From Paratinospora sagittata (Eukaryota; Streptophyta; Magnoliopsida; Ranunculales; Menispermaceae): a stretch of DNA of 64,000 bases. Under the pieces are notes generated by a model. It was not told the origin of the DNA and searched no databases. It saw nothing but the letters and a program-made list of their open reading frames with translations. Below are positions 36,872-48,448 of the stretch, piece after piece (position 1 is the stretch's first letter; each line of letters starts with the position of its first letter). Location: the NCBI GenBank assembly GCA_035771175.1, contig CM069593.1, forward strand, positions 1,606,461 through 1,670,460, in the 5' to 3' direction. The position numbers were made by a program, and so were the translations under genes.

Positions 36872-37308
36872 CTCCATACGTTTCGTGCGTGGCGCCCGTG
36901 GTGCCACCGGTCCCGGTATTGATTCCTACAGGGCGAGACTCAACCGCACCCTCGGTCACGTGCCCTCTCGGCCGCTTGTCGTTCCCTCAAAGCCAGCTTC
37001 TCGCGCTCCGCTTGGCTATCTTTTCTTCCTTCTTCTGCGTCGCCAATCGCCATCTCCCTCTCCACCGGATCACGTGCCGTCATCTTCTCCACCTGTAAAC
37101 GATAAACCAAACCAAACAATAAAATTAATTAAAACCAAGCATTAATTTTTGAACAGAATATTAATTTTTGGGTCTTAAAATTCAACGTGAAATTTATTAC
37201 TTTCTCTTGAACTGTGCCCTTCGTTTTCTCCATTCCAGCCTTAGCGGACGCGACCACATTGGCGCCTGTCTCTTTCACCGCTTCCACTGCACTCTTTCCC
37301 GTCTGCAT
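36852..37308 (-). pseudogene. Group-1 LEA protein gene with internal deletion/frameshift
   Basis: Group-1 LEA proteins are small, disordered, desiccation-induced proteins. Exon 1 (37308-37201) begins MQTGKSAVEAVKETGANV, typical of the family; the intron is 37200-37093; exon 2 starts at 37092 with EKMTARDPVEREMA. The frame runs to a stop at 36942-36940, giving an 86-residue protein. Immediately past residue 79 a different frame (36965-36852) encodes the conserved family tail (VESRPVGINTGTGG ... GAGGGYS). Normal relatives are about 140-160 residues, with an Ala/His/Gly-rich segment between these parts. So roughly 40-50 codons appear to be deleted, with a one-base register change at about 36965. 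It could be a decayed gene or a recent truncated allele still expressed as the 86-residue N-terminal half. ACGTG cores lie 200-250 bases upstream. Confidence 0.72.
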
Positions 37309-37509
37309 TTTTTTGCACTGTTTTCTTTTTAAATTCCGGCAACTATGACTCAGTCAACATGTGTGATTTGTTTCTTGACAAGTTTTTCTTTTCGTGACGG
37401 GTGGTGGAGTGACAATTTGACATTTTGCCCTCGGTGTACAGGTGTTACTTCCCCAATAACCAAAGTGACGTCTCTGAGTTTTTACTTTTTCAATTTTCAG
37501 GCCGTGAGC

Positions 37510-37562
37510 CTTTACGTGCAAGCGTGCGAAAGGGACGAATCTGGCTGCCAATTCCACGTGTT
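37510..37562 (-). promoter_or_regulatory. ACGTG (ABRE/G-box) cluster upstream of the LEA gene
   Basis: TTACGTGC at about 37512-37519 and CCACGTGTT at about 37555-37563 lie 205-255 bases upstream of the LEA start codon. Such cores are bound by ABA-responsive bZIP factors and fit the usual control of LEA genes. Function is inferred. Confidence 0.45.
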
Positions 37563-37564
37563 AA

Positions 37565-39659
37565 CTCTATGTAGAGTAAATGTCGATGAGCCAAAGAAAA
37601 CGGGTGAAATAGAGCGATAAATGCTATTCTCACCACCAAGGGTTGCCTCCACTAAAGTATGATGTACCATTGAATGACTCGTCATAAATTTAACTTTGCT
37701 TTTATTTATTTTATAGAAAGAGGTGGTGTTATTTCTGTAAATTCTTAAATTTAAAAAGATTAGAAAAAAAAGACACCTACAAATCAATACCAAACAAAAA
37801 AAAATAGAAAAATGTTATTCTCAGTATAAATATATCAAGAAAAAAAAATTAATACACATACTAAGATATATAAAACACATAGATATAATAAACATAAAGA
37901 TGTTTATGGGCACAAAATAATAGAATGTTATAAAAGTAACACCATAAATCTTTCTTTGGTTCAATTAATAAAACCAAAAGCATCCAATTTTATTTATATA
38001 TACCTATAATAATTATGAATGCTGCCTACCAATGTGTGCATAAATGTTTATGACAACAGAACACCAAGTGATCATTTGCCAATAAGTTATTGGTTGAGCA
38101 TGCTAATTAATTAAAAGCTAACAACCAACCTAGCCATATCCACCACGCACTCATACATCACATTACACACAAGTATAATTTTAAATTATAAAAATATTTA
38201 TTTTATAAATATATCGTCCTCTTAGTATTTTGTCAATGGATCACTTCCTTGTGATAATGAGCTAACTTTTAGTCAATAGCTCATATCTTCAAAATTTCTA
38301 AGTTTAAGCAAGCGAACTATTTATCTCGACAATAAAACAAACTTAACAAAGAAATATTACGACACTTTATTATTGTGTTAAATAGCCATGTAAATTCAAT
38401 AAAAATAAAAGTTACCTATAGTAGCATTTATTTGTTTAACGTTAATTTGTGATTTTCACGTGAAACATTATAATTAATACTAGTTAACTTTTACACTGTT
38501 CAATTAGAGCTTATCGTAATATATAATTTTAAAATATTTTTCAATCTCATAAACTACTTGGACGAGAGTATATGCAATTGGTAAGCAGAATGTAGTGACA
38601 TTTTTATAATTGCAAAACCATTTATTATTAATATATTGATAAAACAGTTTAGTTATTTAAGAACGCAATTGAAACATATTCGTCAAAGACAATATCGAAA
38701 GTATACGACAAACATATCTGTTGTGTTATAACTATTTTTATACATGGAAACTAAATCTGTCAAGGCCAATACGTATAATATAATTAATTATCCCAAAAGA
38801 TTACAAAAATAACACAAACATTTTCATTTATTTAATAAAACGAAATTTCTTTGTTAGATGTAGGAGATTCCCAACCTTTGAATGAGAATAGATATTTTTG
38901 TTCTGACATTAACGTGCGTACGTTCGACGGATATCAGATCTCGGTATCATTCATTTTAAGAACTGGATCTCGGTACATCACCATATGATAATAATAATGA
39001 ATACGTTGAAGATCAGAAAGACATGTGACGGGGTTGGCTCCGCTTGGTATAACCACGTGTGAGGAGGGACAAAGAGGTCATTTCATCACTGGTTTAAAAG
39101 ATTCCCCAAATTAAAAGCGAATTAAAAGTTTGTGAAAAAAAGAAAAGAGAATTAAAAGTGAAAGAAAACAACAGCCACTTGCTCCGCTCCGCAAGGTCTT
39201 CGTAGGCGCTGCCAAGTGTGTCGTCTACGCTCACTTCTTCAGAAACCGTCTCGAGCCGTTCCCATGCTCCTGACTCACTTCAACTTCATAGCTACATTAA
39301 TACATACAGTTAATATCTGTTGTTGTAGTTAAGCGTTTGGAGCCCAGTAGCACAGCAGTATTTCTTTTTCTTTTCTTTATCTTTTTCTTCGTTTTTACTT
39401 TGGAAAAGGGAGTAGATATTTTTTATAGCAGCACGAGATCTAGACCGTCTGACTTGTTACTTGGCGGTTGCGATTGGGGAATGATCGGACGGTGAGAAAG
39501 GGATATTGGGTATCTGGTTGTCTAGGGTTTAGCATTGATTCTCTCGCTGAAGCGTGCCAAGTTTGTCCAATAGAAGGGGGCCACGTGTGTGGGGCGAGGA
39601 TTTGGAAGTCCGTGCGGTGGGCCCCACAAAAGGCGGTTGAGGAGGGAAAGGGGAGGTTA
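37565..39659. other. Divergent intergenic region between LEA and FAD2
   Basis: About 2.1 kb, mostly AT-rich. The right third (38.9-39.66 kb) is the likely FAD2 promoter: CCACGTGTG near 39053, another CCACGTGTG near 39581, and a GC-rich patch at about 39180-39275 that can be read as a short open frame without any family resemblance. No gene is supported. Confidence 0.5.
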
Positions 39660-39802
39660 AATACGAGTGTCAAGGGAGAGTGGCAGAGAATAGCCGGCGA
39701 AGGAGCGGCCTTTGGAAGGGGAAAGAGAGAAAAAAACAGAGAGAGAGAGAGGAAAAGCGTGTTAAGGAGAGGGAGAGAGGGAGGCCAGGAGCTTCTCTTC
39801 AG
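39660..39802 (+). other. FAD2: FAD2 5' UTR exon
   Basis: A purine-rich AGAGAG leader followed by CTTCTCTTCAG/GTACGATTT, a strong donor at 39803. FAD2 genes of many dicots have such a non-coding first exon and one large intron just upstream of the ATG. The transcription start is only approximate. Confidence 0.65.
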
Positions 39803-42800
39803 GTACGATTTCGTTGGATGTTTACTGGAAAATGTTTTTTTTAATTTTTTTTTTTATGTTTATGTGGATGATTGATGCGAAAACCTCTAGTTTTGGATTG
39901 GTTCTGTTCTTGCATTTCGAGTTTGATTGGTAATGGCTATGGATTCATTGGTTTTTTTTTGAGAAATTTAAAGCGTTTGGAATGTCTGTTCTGGTTAGAT
40001 CTGGAATTAATGACCGAGTTTTAGGCTGTATGTTTTAGGATTCTTAGATCTCTTGCTTTTTTGAAGCTCGTTTGGGATCTAGACAGGGAAGCTTGGATGT
40101 AGAATTAAGAGTGTTCATCGGCTGTAAGTGCAGCCATTGTTGAGATGAGAGATTTTTAGTTGTGTTCTTTTTGTGAGTTTTTATCTTTTTATGAGAGTTT
40201 TGGATATGCCGATGCATTCTTCCTCGATTGTAGATGTTCTTTTGGATTATTCGTCTTGCATGCGCCTCTCAGAGATTGGTTTTGATATTAATTTGGTTAT
40301 TTTTTGCGTTTGATGCTTTATTTGTGATCTCGAAAGGTCGGAGGTGGGTGATTTTCCAATTTTCTTGAAATGCATTTTGTTAGATTGCTTGATCTTCCCT
40401 AGTTATCTCCATAAGTTATTTTCTTTAGCTTTACGCTCGATCTCTGCCTTTTCTTTTTCACCAATCTCTTACTGAAAATGATGCTCATAATTATCTCCGT
40501 ATATTGTGGAAATTTGTTAATGCGTTTTTTTCATTTTCCTAAAATAAGTTTGCTAGTCGGAACAACTTTCCTATATTCGTTCATGCTCTCCATCAGGCAT
40601 GCCTTCCAAGAGCCGCCTGGTTTTCCTTTCCTTGTATACTTTTCTTTTCTAAGCAAGGGATTCTACGGGGTCAACCAAGCGTGCGGGTGACGGTTACCGT
40701 GCGGGATATCAAGCTCCGTGCGTCTTCGGATCCGCACCCGCACCCGCACCCGCAGGTGTGCGTAACCGCAACCGAACACTTTTCCTTCGCTAGGCATCAC
40801 TTGCTTACCATCACGCTGTTTTATATATGTTTTTTTCAGAGTTTATATGTCATAAGCGGAGTTTAACTTAATACTGGCTTTCTACCTAAAAAGAAAAAAG
40901 AAAAAAGACCTTAAGCTGGGCTTATGGAGACATGTCCATTGGTTTGAGCGAAGGATTCCATCCTTTTTCCTTATCACGAATACCTGATCATCGTCTATAG
41001 TGTTCTAATGCCACGTGGAAGTAATTTAGATTCGATCACCAAATAATTACGCCAAAAACGTGCTTATTTTTTGGAATTTAACCAATTTGTTTTACAAAAA
41101 GCAAAAAGAAAGAAGATATTAACCAATTTTGGTAAAGATGTCTTCTTGGCTAGCACATGACTACGGTACATGAACATTGATTGTTGAATTCCAGTAGATG
41201 GAAAGTAGTAAGTGTCAAGTCGATCTTTATTGCCTTAACAGCTGGGAAAAGTTATGATGGCGATTCATTATGTTTTTTTCTTAACCGGTTCTGTTGTTTT
41301 ATTGCCAGTTCTGGCTGTTCCACTTTCACCCACTTGGAAAAACGTACTTCATTGAATATTAACCTTGAAGTTGCTAGGAAAAAGTATCAAGGTTGTCATG
41401 GTTTCTTGGGTATTATTATGTTTGGATCTTGTTATTATTATTATTGAACTGATTAAATACAGCATGGGTAGATCTCATTGTTTTGGATGGTTGGAGAGGG
41501 ATGTCCATGTCATAATTAAAAATTATTACTTCCTTGTTTTTCCTTGATATCTTTTGTTTATTTTCTAAAGGTCTTCTAACGAGCAAGACGTAATAGAAGT
41601 CTTTGTTTATTTCAAACGTATTTTACTATTTTTTTGGTCTATATCCTATGTACGTTGGTATGATGTTATTATGCCTTATCACGTGGCGCTACAGTGCTTG
41701 TCTGCATTTTAAAAATAGCCTGATTAAATCTAATTAAAAAATTGCAATATGCATTTAAAGTTTTCAATTTCTAACGCTTGCATGGGTTTTTTTATTGGAA
41801 AGTATTAGTGTATACCACAATTGTGGGACCAGAACTAGTTTGAAACTATTAGCTCCGCATCTTTACAGAACAGGCTTTCTTATTGCCGCCTTCTTGGACC
41901 ATACTTATTTAATTATACTTTTCCAAACCGAGGAACCTCTTCACCATTATTATCTCTCACGCGAAGAAATAGAAGTTGGCAGGTATTCCTTATTGAAGCA
42001 CACTATACGAGTGCACCGGGCCCATATAAGTGGAGACTTAAAGGTGTCTGCAAATGTTGCTTTTCCCCCCAAGAACAAACATTTCGTTATGATGTGCCTA
42101 ACACCTGTGCCAAAATCTTTATTTTGGTTATTCGCATTAAATGTCCTTTTATGAGTCTCACAGTTCTGCTTTCCTTATAATATTTTATCAATTATAATTT
42201 TAAGTAATTCGTACTTATTAAATTTTGATTATTTATTAAAATAAAGAAATCATTTTGGTGATAACGGTTTTGAACCTTGTAACCGTTTTGAATCTTGTGA
42301 GTTGTTGCGGACGGTTTGAGTTCTGATTTTATTGTTTTTATTTTTTATTTGGGGGTGATTTTCTCTAACATAGTATGACCGTTCATTTATAGCTTTAGTT
42401 CATTTGTTTCTCATTCATATTATATTAGGTGGGGTCTGCATTCCGACTTCTTATGTGTATTTAATGAATGAAATCCGTACCCCTGACAGATGTGAAAGCC
42501 TTACGAGGACGATAGGCCCGTGTCCTTGATGCGCAGCTCTGTGTCAAGAATACGGTGCCAGTGATCAAACAGTGTTGGTGACGTTGCGTCTTTTTCTTTT
42601 TTAAATTAATGTATAAAATTTATTTTTTCACACCTTTAACTGAAAAAATTTGGATAAAAAAATGATGGGTTTGACGATAAATTCCTGTTTCAGTCTTAGA
42701 GCTATGACGCGTTCGCGGGTCAAAAGACTCTGAACCTAGCTACTGCTTTATTAGCTCCTAGTTGGCTGGGAGATCCGACGTTTTGGAACCAGGAACGGCT

Positions 42801-43467
42801 CCGCCGTATTAGCCTAAACTTTTAATAGGTCGTTGAGCCAGGCGCAACCCATTAGAAAAGCAAGTTGCTTGACGAAATTCTATTCTCTCTTCTTGAGTTT
42901 GGCACCTGACCAACAGCCTCAATTACCATTGAGTTAGGGCGGTGCGACGGGACGTAGACATAAATTATAAATATACCAAGAGTCGGTTCTCCGTCAAGCA
43001 CTTTTGTTAGGTTTGGGCGGTGTTAAAAAACTGGGATTTTTACACGTGTGGTGGGTAGATGAGCAATTTATTTTTTCTTTCAATTTTTTATTTACATAAT
43101 AGTGATCAACACACTTGAGAAATTACTTAGAAGGCGCAGAGCATATACACATTTTCAAAGAAGTGTGTTGACGAGTTTATTCGAAGGCCACGCATGCGCT
43201 GATTCGGTCCCGCATGAGTAGTTGAGATACAAGGAGGCATATTCTTAATTTATTTACTTTGCAAAGAATATACGTAACAAAGAACAAACTTTCTCGATCA
43301 AACCAAAGAACAAACTTCATTCGTTCGACAGACTAAGTGAGATAAAAAAGTGTCGATCTGACAGCGTTATTCAATTCAATTACGTAATATTCGCTGCATC
43401 ATTGTTTTGTTGTCTTAAATTTTTGCGATTCTGAGAGCCTAACATTTGTTCCTCTCTTCTTCTGCAG
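39803..43467 (+). other. FAD2: Long FAD2 5'-UTR intron
   Basis: The intron runs from GTACGATTT to TTCTTCTGCAG and is about 3.67 kb; the remaining 32 bases before the ATG are exon. In other dicots this intron carries enhancer activity. It contains an (ACCCGC)n patch at about 40733-40757 inside a small GC-rich inverted segment, but no recognisable gene. Confidence 0.75.
40733..40757. repeat. (ACCCGC)n repeat inside the FAD2 5'-UTR intron
   Basis: Four consecutive CCGCAC-type hexamers within a GC-rich island (about 40675-40775), flanked by GACGGTTACCG and GTAACCGCAACCG, which are partly inverse to each other. A small palindromic element remnant is likely. Confidence 0.55.
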
Positions 43468-43499
43468 GTCCCTGAATTCGACGTAAACAGACTGCAAAA

Positions 43500-44642
43500 A
43501 TGGGTGCCGGAGGCCGCATGACCGTTCCGACCAAGAAACCAGAATCCCCGGACGCTCACCGGCGAGTCCCCTATTCAAAGCCACCATTCTCATTAAGTGA
43601 CGTCAAAAAAGCCGTCCCACCCCATTGCTTCCAACGCTCCGTTGCCCGTTCCTTCTCCTACGTCGTCTTGGACCTGACCATAGCCTCCCTCTTCTACTAC
43701 ATTGCCACCACTTACTTCCCTAACATCCCCCACCCACTCTCCTTTCTCACTTGGCCAATTTACTGGGCTCTACAGGGCTGTGTCCTCACCGGCATCTGGG
43801 TCATCGCCCACGAATGCGGTCACCATGCGTTTAGTAACTACCAGTGGCTTGATGACACTGTCGGCCTAATTCTCCATTCCTTCCTCCTTGTTCCCTACTT
43901 CTCGTGGAAGTACAGCCATCGTCGCCACCATTCCAATACTGGGTCGCTTGAACGTGACGAGGTCTTTGTTCCCAAGCAAAAATCTACAGTCGGTTGGTTT
44001 AGTAAGTATCTTAATAATCCACCAGGCCGAGTTCTCACTATTTCAGTGACCCTTATTTTTGGCTGGCCCCTGTACTTGGCTTTCAACGTCTCGGGTCGTT
44101 ATTACGACCGGTTCGCCTGCCATTTTGATCCCTATGGGCCTATTTATAACGATAGAGAGCGAGTTCAGATTTTCATTTCAGATGCTGGTCTTCTTTTGGT
44201 TGCTTTCGGACTCTTGAGGATAGCTGCTGTAAAAGGGCTACTTTGGGTTATGTCCGTTTATGGAGTTCCACTGCTCATTGTGAATGGTTTTCTAGTACTG
44301 ATCACGTATTTGCAGCACACCCACCCATCTTTGCCGCATTATGATTCTTCTGAATGGGACTGGTTGAGAGGAGCTTTGGCTACTGTGGATAGGGATTATG
44401 GGTTGCTCAACAAGGTGTTTCATAATATTACAGATACACATGTTGCTCATCATTTGTTTTCTACGATGCCGCATTACAACGCAACTGAAGCGACAAAGGC
44501 GATTAAGCCAATATTGCGAGAGTATTATCAGTTTGATGGGACGCCAGTTTATAAGGCCCTGTGGAGGGAGGCCAAGGAGTGTATTTATGTTGAGCCTGAT
44601 GACGGTGGTAAAGGGGTCTTTTGGTACCGCAACAAGTTTTGA
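43500..44642 (+). CDS. FAD2: Delta-12 oleate desaturase, endoplasmic reticulum
   Basis: The enzyme inserts the delta-12 double bond into oleate on phosphatidylcholine in the ER, making linoleate. The coding sequence is one uninterrupted exon of 380 codons, the usual length (about 383). The three di-iron histidine boxes are intact: HECGHH at residues 104-109, HRRHH at 140-144, HVAHH at 314-318. Membrane helices lie around residues 55-75, 85-105, 120-135, 178-200 and 225-270. The C-terminus YRNKF fits the aromatic ER-retrieval signal. Residues around the boxes ([23 protein letters not shown]) are those of desaturases rather than hydroxylases or conjugases. [10 protein letters not shown] differs from the usual HYHAMEATKA. 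Assignment is firm. Confidence 0.97.
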   Translation: MGAGGRMTVPTKKPESPDAHRRVPYSKPPFSLSDVKKAVPPHCFQRSVARSFSYVVLDLTIASLFYYIATTYFPNIPHPLSFLTWPIYWALQGCVLTGIWVIAHECGHHAFSNYQWLDDTVGLILHSFLLVPYFSWKYSHRRHHSNTGSLERDEVFVPKQKSTVGWFSKYLNNPPGRVLTISVTLIFGWPLYLAFNVSGRYYDRFACHFDPYGPIYNDRERVQIFISDAGLLLVAFGLLRIAAVKGLLWVMSVYGVPLLIVNGFLVLITYLQHTHPSLPHYDSSEWDWLRGALATVDRDYGLLNKVFHNITDTHVAHHLFSTMPHYNATEATKAIKPILREYYQFDGTPVYKALWREAKECIYVEPDDGGKGVFWYRNKF

Positions 44643-44950
44643 TCATGATGATGAAGAAGATGCTTAAAGAACAACCATTATATGAAAGGTGGTAGGTTGG
44701 AATTTAGTTGGGTATGTAATGAATGAAATGTTACTCTAATGTAGCGTTGGTACTACTTCGATTATCTCTCTAGTTTCAATTGGGCCTGTTTATGTTGTCT
44801 TTGTTGTTTTTTGTTCTTGGACTTCTCTCCAAAGCTTCATGGTGAGATTTGTTACAGTATTATAATATGTAGAATGTTTCAAACGACAAAGCAACAGAAC
44901 CGTGTAGTACTAATAGTTGAATAATAGAGGAAACTAAAGCTTCTTTCTCT
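44643..44950 (+). other. FAD2 3' UTR and downstream spacer
   Basis: The region after the stop codon is AT-rich with AATGAATGAAATG and TATAATATG words that could serve as plant poly(A) signals. No further gene. Confidence 0.5.
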
Positions 44951-45101
44951 AGGGGTGTTTACATGTTGAGTTAGAATGGATTTCGGCCAAAATATCAACC
45001 TAATTCAATACCTAATTCAATTGAGTTTAGGTTAAAGAAAATTTAACCCAATTCAACTCAATGAGTTTAGGTTGGTTTGGGTTGGGTTAACCAATTAACA
45101 T

Positions 45102-45939
45102 TGTTGATGTAGAATCTGACCAATACTAAGTAAATAAACACGTGTAAGAAATGAATGCATATGAAATTATGAACTCTCCAATTTCGCTAAGAGTTTATCA
45201 GCAAGATTTGAGAAGAAGAGAAAACGATATGGTTGTTCTAAAGAACACCGGTGTGGTGTCGGCCAAAGACCTTTTAATGTCTAAGTTAAAGCTTGTTTAA
45301 GATTATAGTAATAACTCTTGTAAAAAGTTATTCGTACCTTATGGTAAGGGTGATAGGCCTTATTTATAAAGGAGGTCCTCTAGCTGGAATGGCTAGCTGC
45401 CCAGTAGGCATGCTGCCACGTGTTGTTTCGTCGTTGGTTGAGATGAGCTGGAGTAGGAATCTTATCTCATCTCGAATGATTTTTATTTTCCTGATTTGTC
45501 TCGAAAGAAGAGTCTTATCCCGTCTTTATGTCAAAGTCTGTATCTGAGAGTGCAACTACCTCAGGTTTCTCGGGGTATGGCGTGCTAGGAAGGACACTTT
45601 AATTTTATCTGTTTCGTTTGGGGTGATCAACTCGAATAGAGACCGAACTGTCAGCTGTGAACAGAATAGCCTTGAGCTCGGCTCGACTGGGATGAGCTAA
45701 CGCTAAGACCGTGCTTTCGGGTTTATCGTATTTATCATCCCGCTAGGTCAGCTCAGACACGTTCATAATTGAATAGAGCTCGATTTGACCGAGCTAATCT
45801 GGCGGTCGCCACTTTACGCGACTTTTTCCTCGTCACCTCGGCTCGTCCTTCATCATACGTGGCTAACACATCTCGAAACGCCAGCTCAGCTTCTCTTCCG
45901 ATATTCAGGTCAGCTCTAATTTGAGTTGACCATCCAACA
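45102..45939 (-). repeat. 3' LTR of the Gypsy element (left-hand copy)
   Basis: 838 bases, direct repeat of 50784-51621, with several small compensating insertions and deletions. On its internal side the minus strand has a purine-rich GGGAGGTAAA tract (about 45940-45950), the likely polypurine tract. Confidence 0.88.
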
Positions 45940-46254
45940 TTTACCTCCCAAGCCTTTTAGCCCTATTTGGGGTGAAAGGCTTTTCTTCATCGTAGATTTT
46001 CCTCAAGATTTGTGTTACTCGTATCATACATTAAAAGTGTTATGGATCGTCTAATGTTCCTCGTGATTTGTCAAAAGCCGATCTGGACATTGAAACCATA
46101 GGTTGGTTTGAAACCGTCCGATACTCCTCGAGATTTCACATATCGAGAACCGTACTGTCAAACGTCATGTCAGTTCGTTTGCTCCGATCAGAGTCGTTAG
46201 ATATTCCTTGAGATTTGAGTTCTCGACATCCGATGACATTGAACCAAGAGGGCC

Positions 46255-46266
46255 CTCTATATATAG
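46255..46266 (+). promoter_or_regulatory. TATA-like box upstream of the antisense ORF
   Basis: CTCTATATATAG followed by a pyrimidine-rich leader (46290-46440) and the ATG at 46442. It is in the internal region of the element, not in the LTR, and on the opposite strand to gag-pol. Confidence 0.5.
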
Positions 46267-46441
46267 TGGCTCCCACTCCTTAAACTTCACTATTCTCCGG
46301 ATTCTCTCCCAGCTCAAATTTTCTCCAGTTCGACTTTGTTCCAGTTCGGTCCTTTCTAACTCTGCTTTCTTATTCTTTGCTCGAAACTTTACCTGCTCAG
46401 TATTTTTCCTGCTCTCCTCATCGTCTAATTAATTAGTATTT

Positions 46442-46880
46442 ATGGCTTTCATGGGCGGTTTTCTTACTTATTTGGCAGAGGCTCCACGAAGTGGAGAAGA
46501 CGTCGAGCAGCCACTTTGCGATGAGGCATTGGCTGCTCAGCCATTAGAGGAGAGGGAATCTGAGGGTGTCGAGATCCTTAACCAAGGTGAAGTCACTCTC
46601 TTCTCTGCTCGGGACCGAGCTCGTAGTGAGAAGGTCCAAGGTGAGTTAAGCAAAATCGATCGTCGAGCCGAGGTGGTTTCCTCGGCCAATGAAGCGATTG
46701 AGTTGAGGCCGAGCCCGACTTTGAGACCGAGTTGGACGATTGGGCTGAGGTGGCAGGTCCTTCATTTTTTATTGATGAATTATCTTCCTCTGTCACTGAG
46801 GATCACCTTTTATTTTTGAGAACTCTGCTCGACATCCCATCCAATGTCCTAATCCGCGTTCCCCAGCACAGCGACATGCC
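46442..46880 (+). pseudogene. Antisense ORF of the Tat element (truncated, frameshifted)
   Basis: An ATG at 46442 opens a 125-codon frame on the strand opposite to gag-pol, rich in Glu/Ala/Arg, like the acidic start of known antisense ORFs in Tat elements. From about 46730 the sense continues in another frame (DDWAEVAGPSFFIDEL, then LLDIPSNVLIRVP), giving about 50 more residues before the deletion edge at about 46880-46892. A TATA-like TCTATATATAG at 46256-46266, about 180 bases upstream of the ATG, would suit its own promoter. Function of such ORFs is unknown. Confidence 0.6.
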
Positions 46881-46889
46881 GAGCTGCCC

Positions 46890-48448
46890 TGAGACCAAAA
46901 CAATGCCGACCCCACTTCCTTGTTTGCACGATGAGCCACCGACAAATAATTTACATGTCAGCTCGAGCTCGGCTTCAATGTCATCATCCTCTTTTTGCAT
47001 GGATGAGAATTCCTTTACAAAATCAACCAGTGCTTGCCCTTTAACATATATTCTTGGTTGATATTCAATATCGAACTCCTTGAGCTCAATAGCCCACTTG
47101 GTTAGCCGGCCTGAGGTCACTGGTTTCTGCAAAACCTTTCGCAGCTAGTGTCGCATGAGCACGACTATGGAATGAGCTTGAAAGTATGGTCTTAGCTTCC
47201 GAGCTGAGGTGAAGAGGACCAGGACCAACCTTTTTATTTCGAGGCATCTCGTTTCTACATCGAGCAATGACTTGCTCACATAGTAGACAGACTTTTGAAT
47301 CCCATGCTCTTCCCAGACGAGAGCAGAGCTCACTGCAGCATCATATATTGAAAGGTAAAGGAAGAACTTCTCTCCGGGAACTAGTTTTAAGAGCATTGGT
47401 GATGAGCTGAGGTAAGTTTTGAGCTCTTGAAAAGCTTGCTCACACTCTTAATCACATTCGACCGTTTTCTTCTTTATTAATTTGAAGAACGGTAAACACT
47501 TATCGGTAAACTTTGACATGAACTGCTTCAATGCAGCTATGCACCCTGTTAAGCGTTGTACTTCTTTTATGTTTTTGGGTGCTTTCATATTTAGGATAGC
47601 TCAGATTTTGTCAGGATTTGCCTCGATCCCCCTCTGGTTAACCAAGAAACTGTGGAATTCTCCTGTAGTGACTCCGAATGTGCACTCGGTTGGGTTCAGC
47701 CTCATATTGTAGTGCTTGATCGTGTCAGATCGTGAGGATGAGCTGCCGATTTGATGCTCTTCACTAGCATGTCGTCGACATATACTTTCATGTTCTGGCT
47801 GATTTGCTCTTCGAAGACCTGATTCACCAACCTCTGATATGTCGCTCTAGCATTTTTGAGGCCAAATGACATTACTTTGTAGCAGTACAACCCCCGGTAT
47901 GTTATGAACGAGGTCTTCTCTTCATCTCTGTGGTACATCATTATCTGGTTGTAGCCAGAATAAGTGTCCATGAAGCTGAGCAATTCATGTCCAACAGTAG
48001 CATCCACGAGCTAATCTATTCTAAGCAAGGGGAAGCTATCCTTCGGGCAGACTTTGTTTAGGTTTGTGAAATCAACACTGGTCCTCCATTTGTCGTTTGA
48101 TTTTCTGACCATCACGACGTTGGCCAACCACTTTGGATATGAAACTTCTCGGATGAACTGGGCTCGGATGAGCTTGTCGATTTCCTCCCAGAGAGTTTCA
48201 ACGCTTTCAACACTGAGAGTTCTTCTCTTTTGTCTTACTGGGGTGAGATTTTGATCAATGTTGAGACGATGAACGATCACTTCTTTTGAAATGCTAGGCA
48301 TATCATCGTGAGACCACGCGAATATATCCTTGTACTCTATCAGTACCTGAATGACCTGGTCTGCTAGGTCTGAGTTCATCCCTGTTCCAACTTTGACAGT
48401 TCCGGTCAGGTCTTCGGTGATCGACACATCTCTCCATTCGTTTTGCAC
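46890..48448 (-). pseudogene. Reverse transcriptase and RNase H of the Gypsy element (broken, truncated)
   Basis: The RT frame begins about 48448 and includes the YVDDM active site at 47782-47768. A stop (TAG) interrupts it near 48006 and a frameshift follows near 47710. The RNase H domain follows (about 47396-47100, with ETRCLEIKRL and RKLRPYFQ). Then comes the start of the archaeal-type RNase H (KLFVGGSSCKQGSGVGIVL), which stops abruptly at about 46890; the rest of that domain and all of the integrase are missing. Confidence 0.82.

Noticed and set aside
36885..37145. Plus-strand frames of 69-86 codons at the LEA locus
   Set aside because: Antisense shadows of the LEA exon 2, which has clear family resemblance on the minus strand.
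41795..42154. 119-codon frame inside the FAD2 leader intron
   Set aside because: No recognisable domain, no supporting splice or promoter signals, and it lies fully within the intron.
45293..45547. Open frame repeated at 45293 and 50993 on the plus strand
   Set aside because: It lies in the two LTRs and is duplicated only because the LTRs are; it is antisense to the element and not protein-like.
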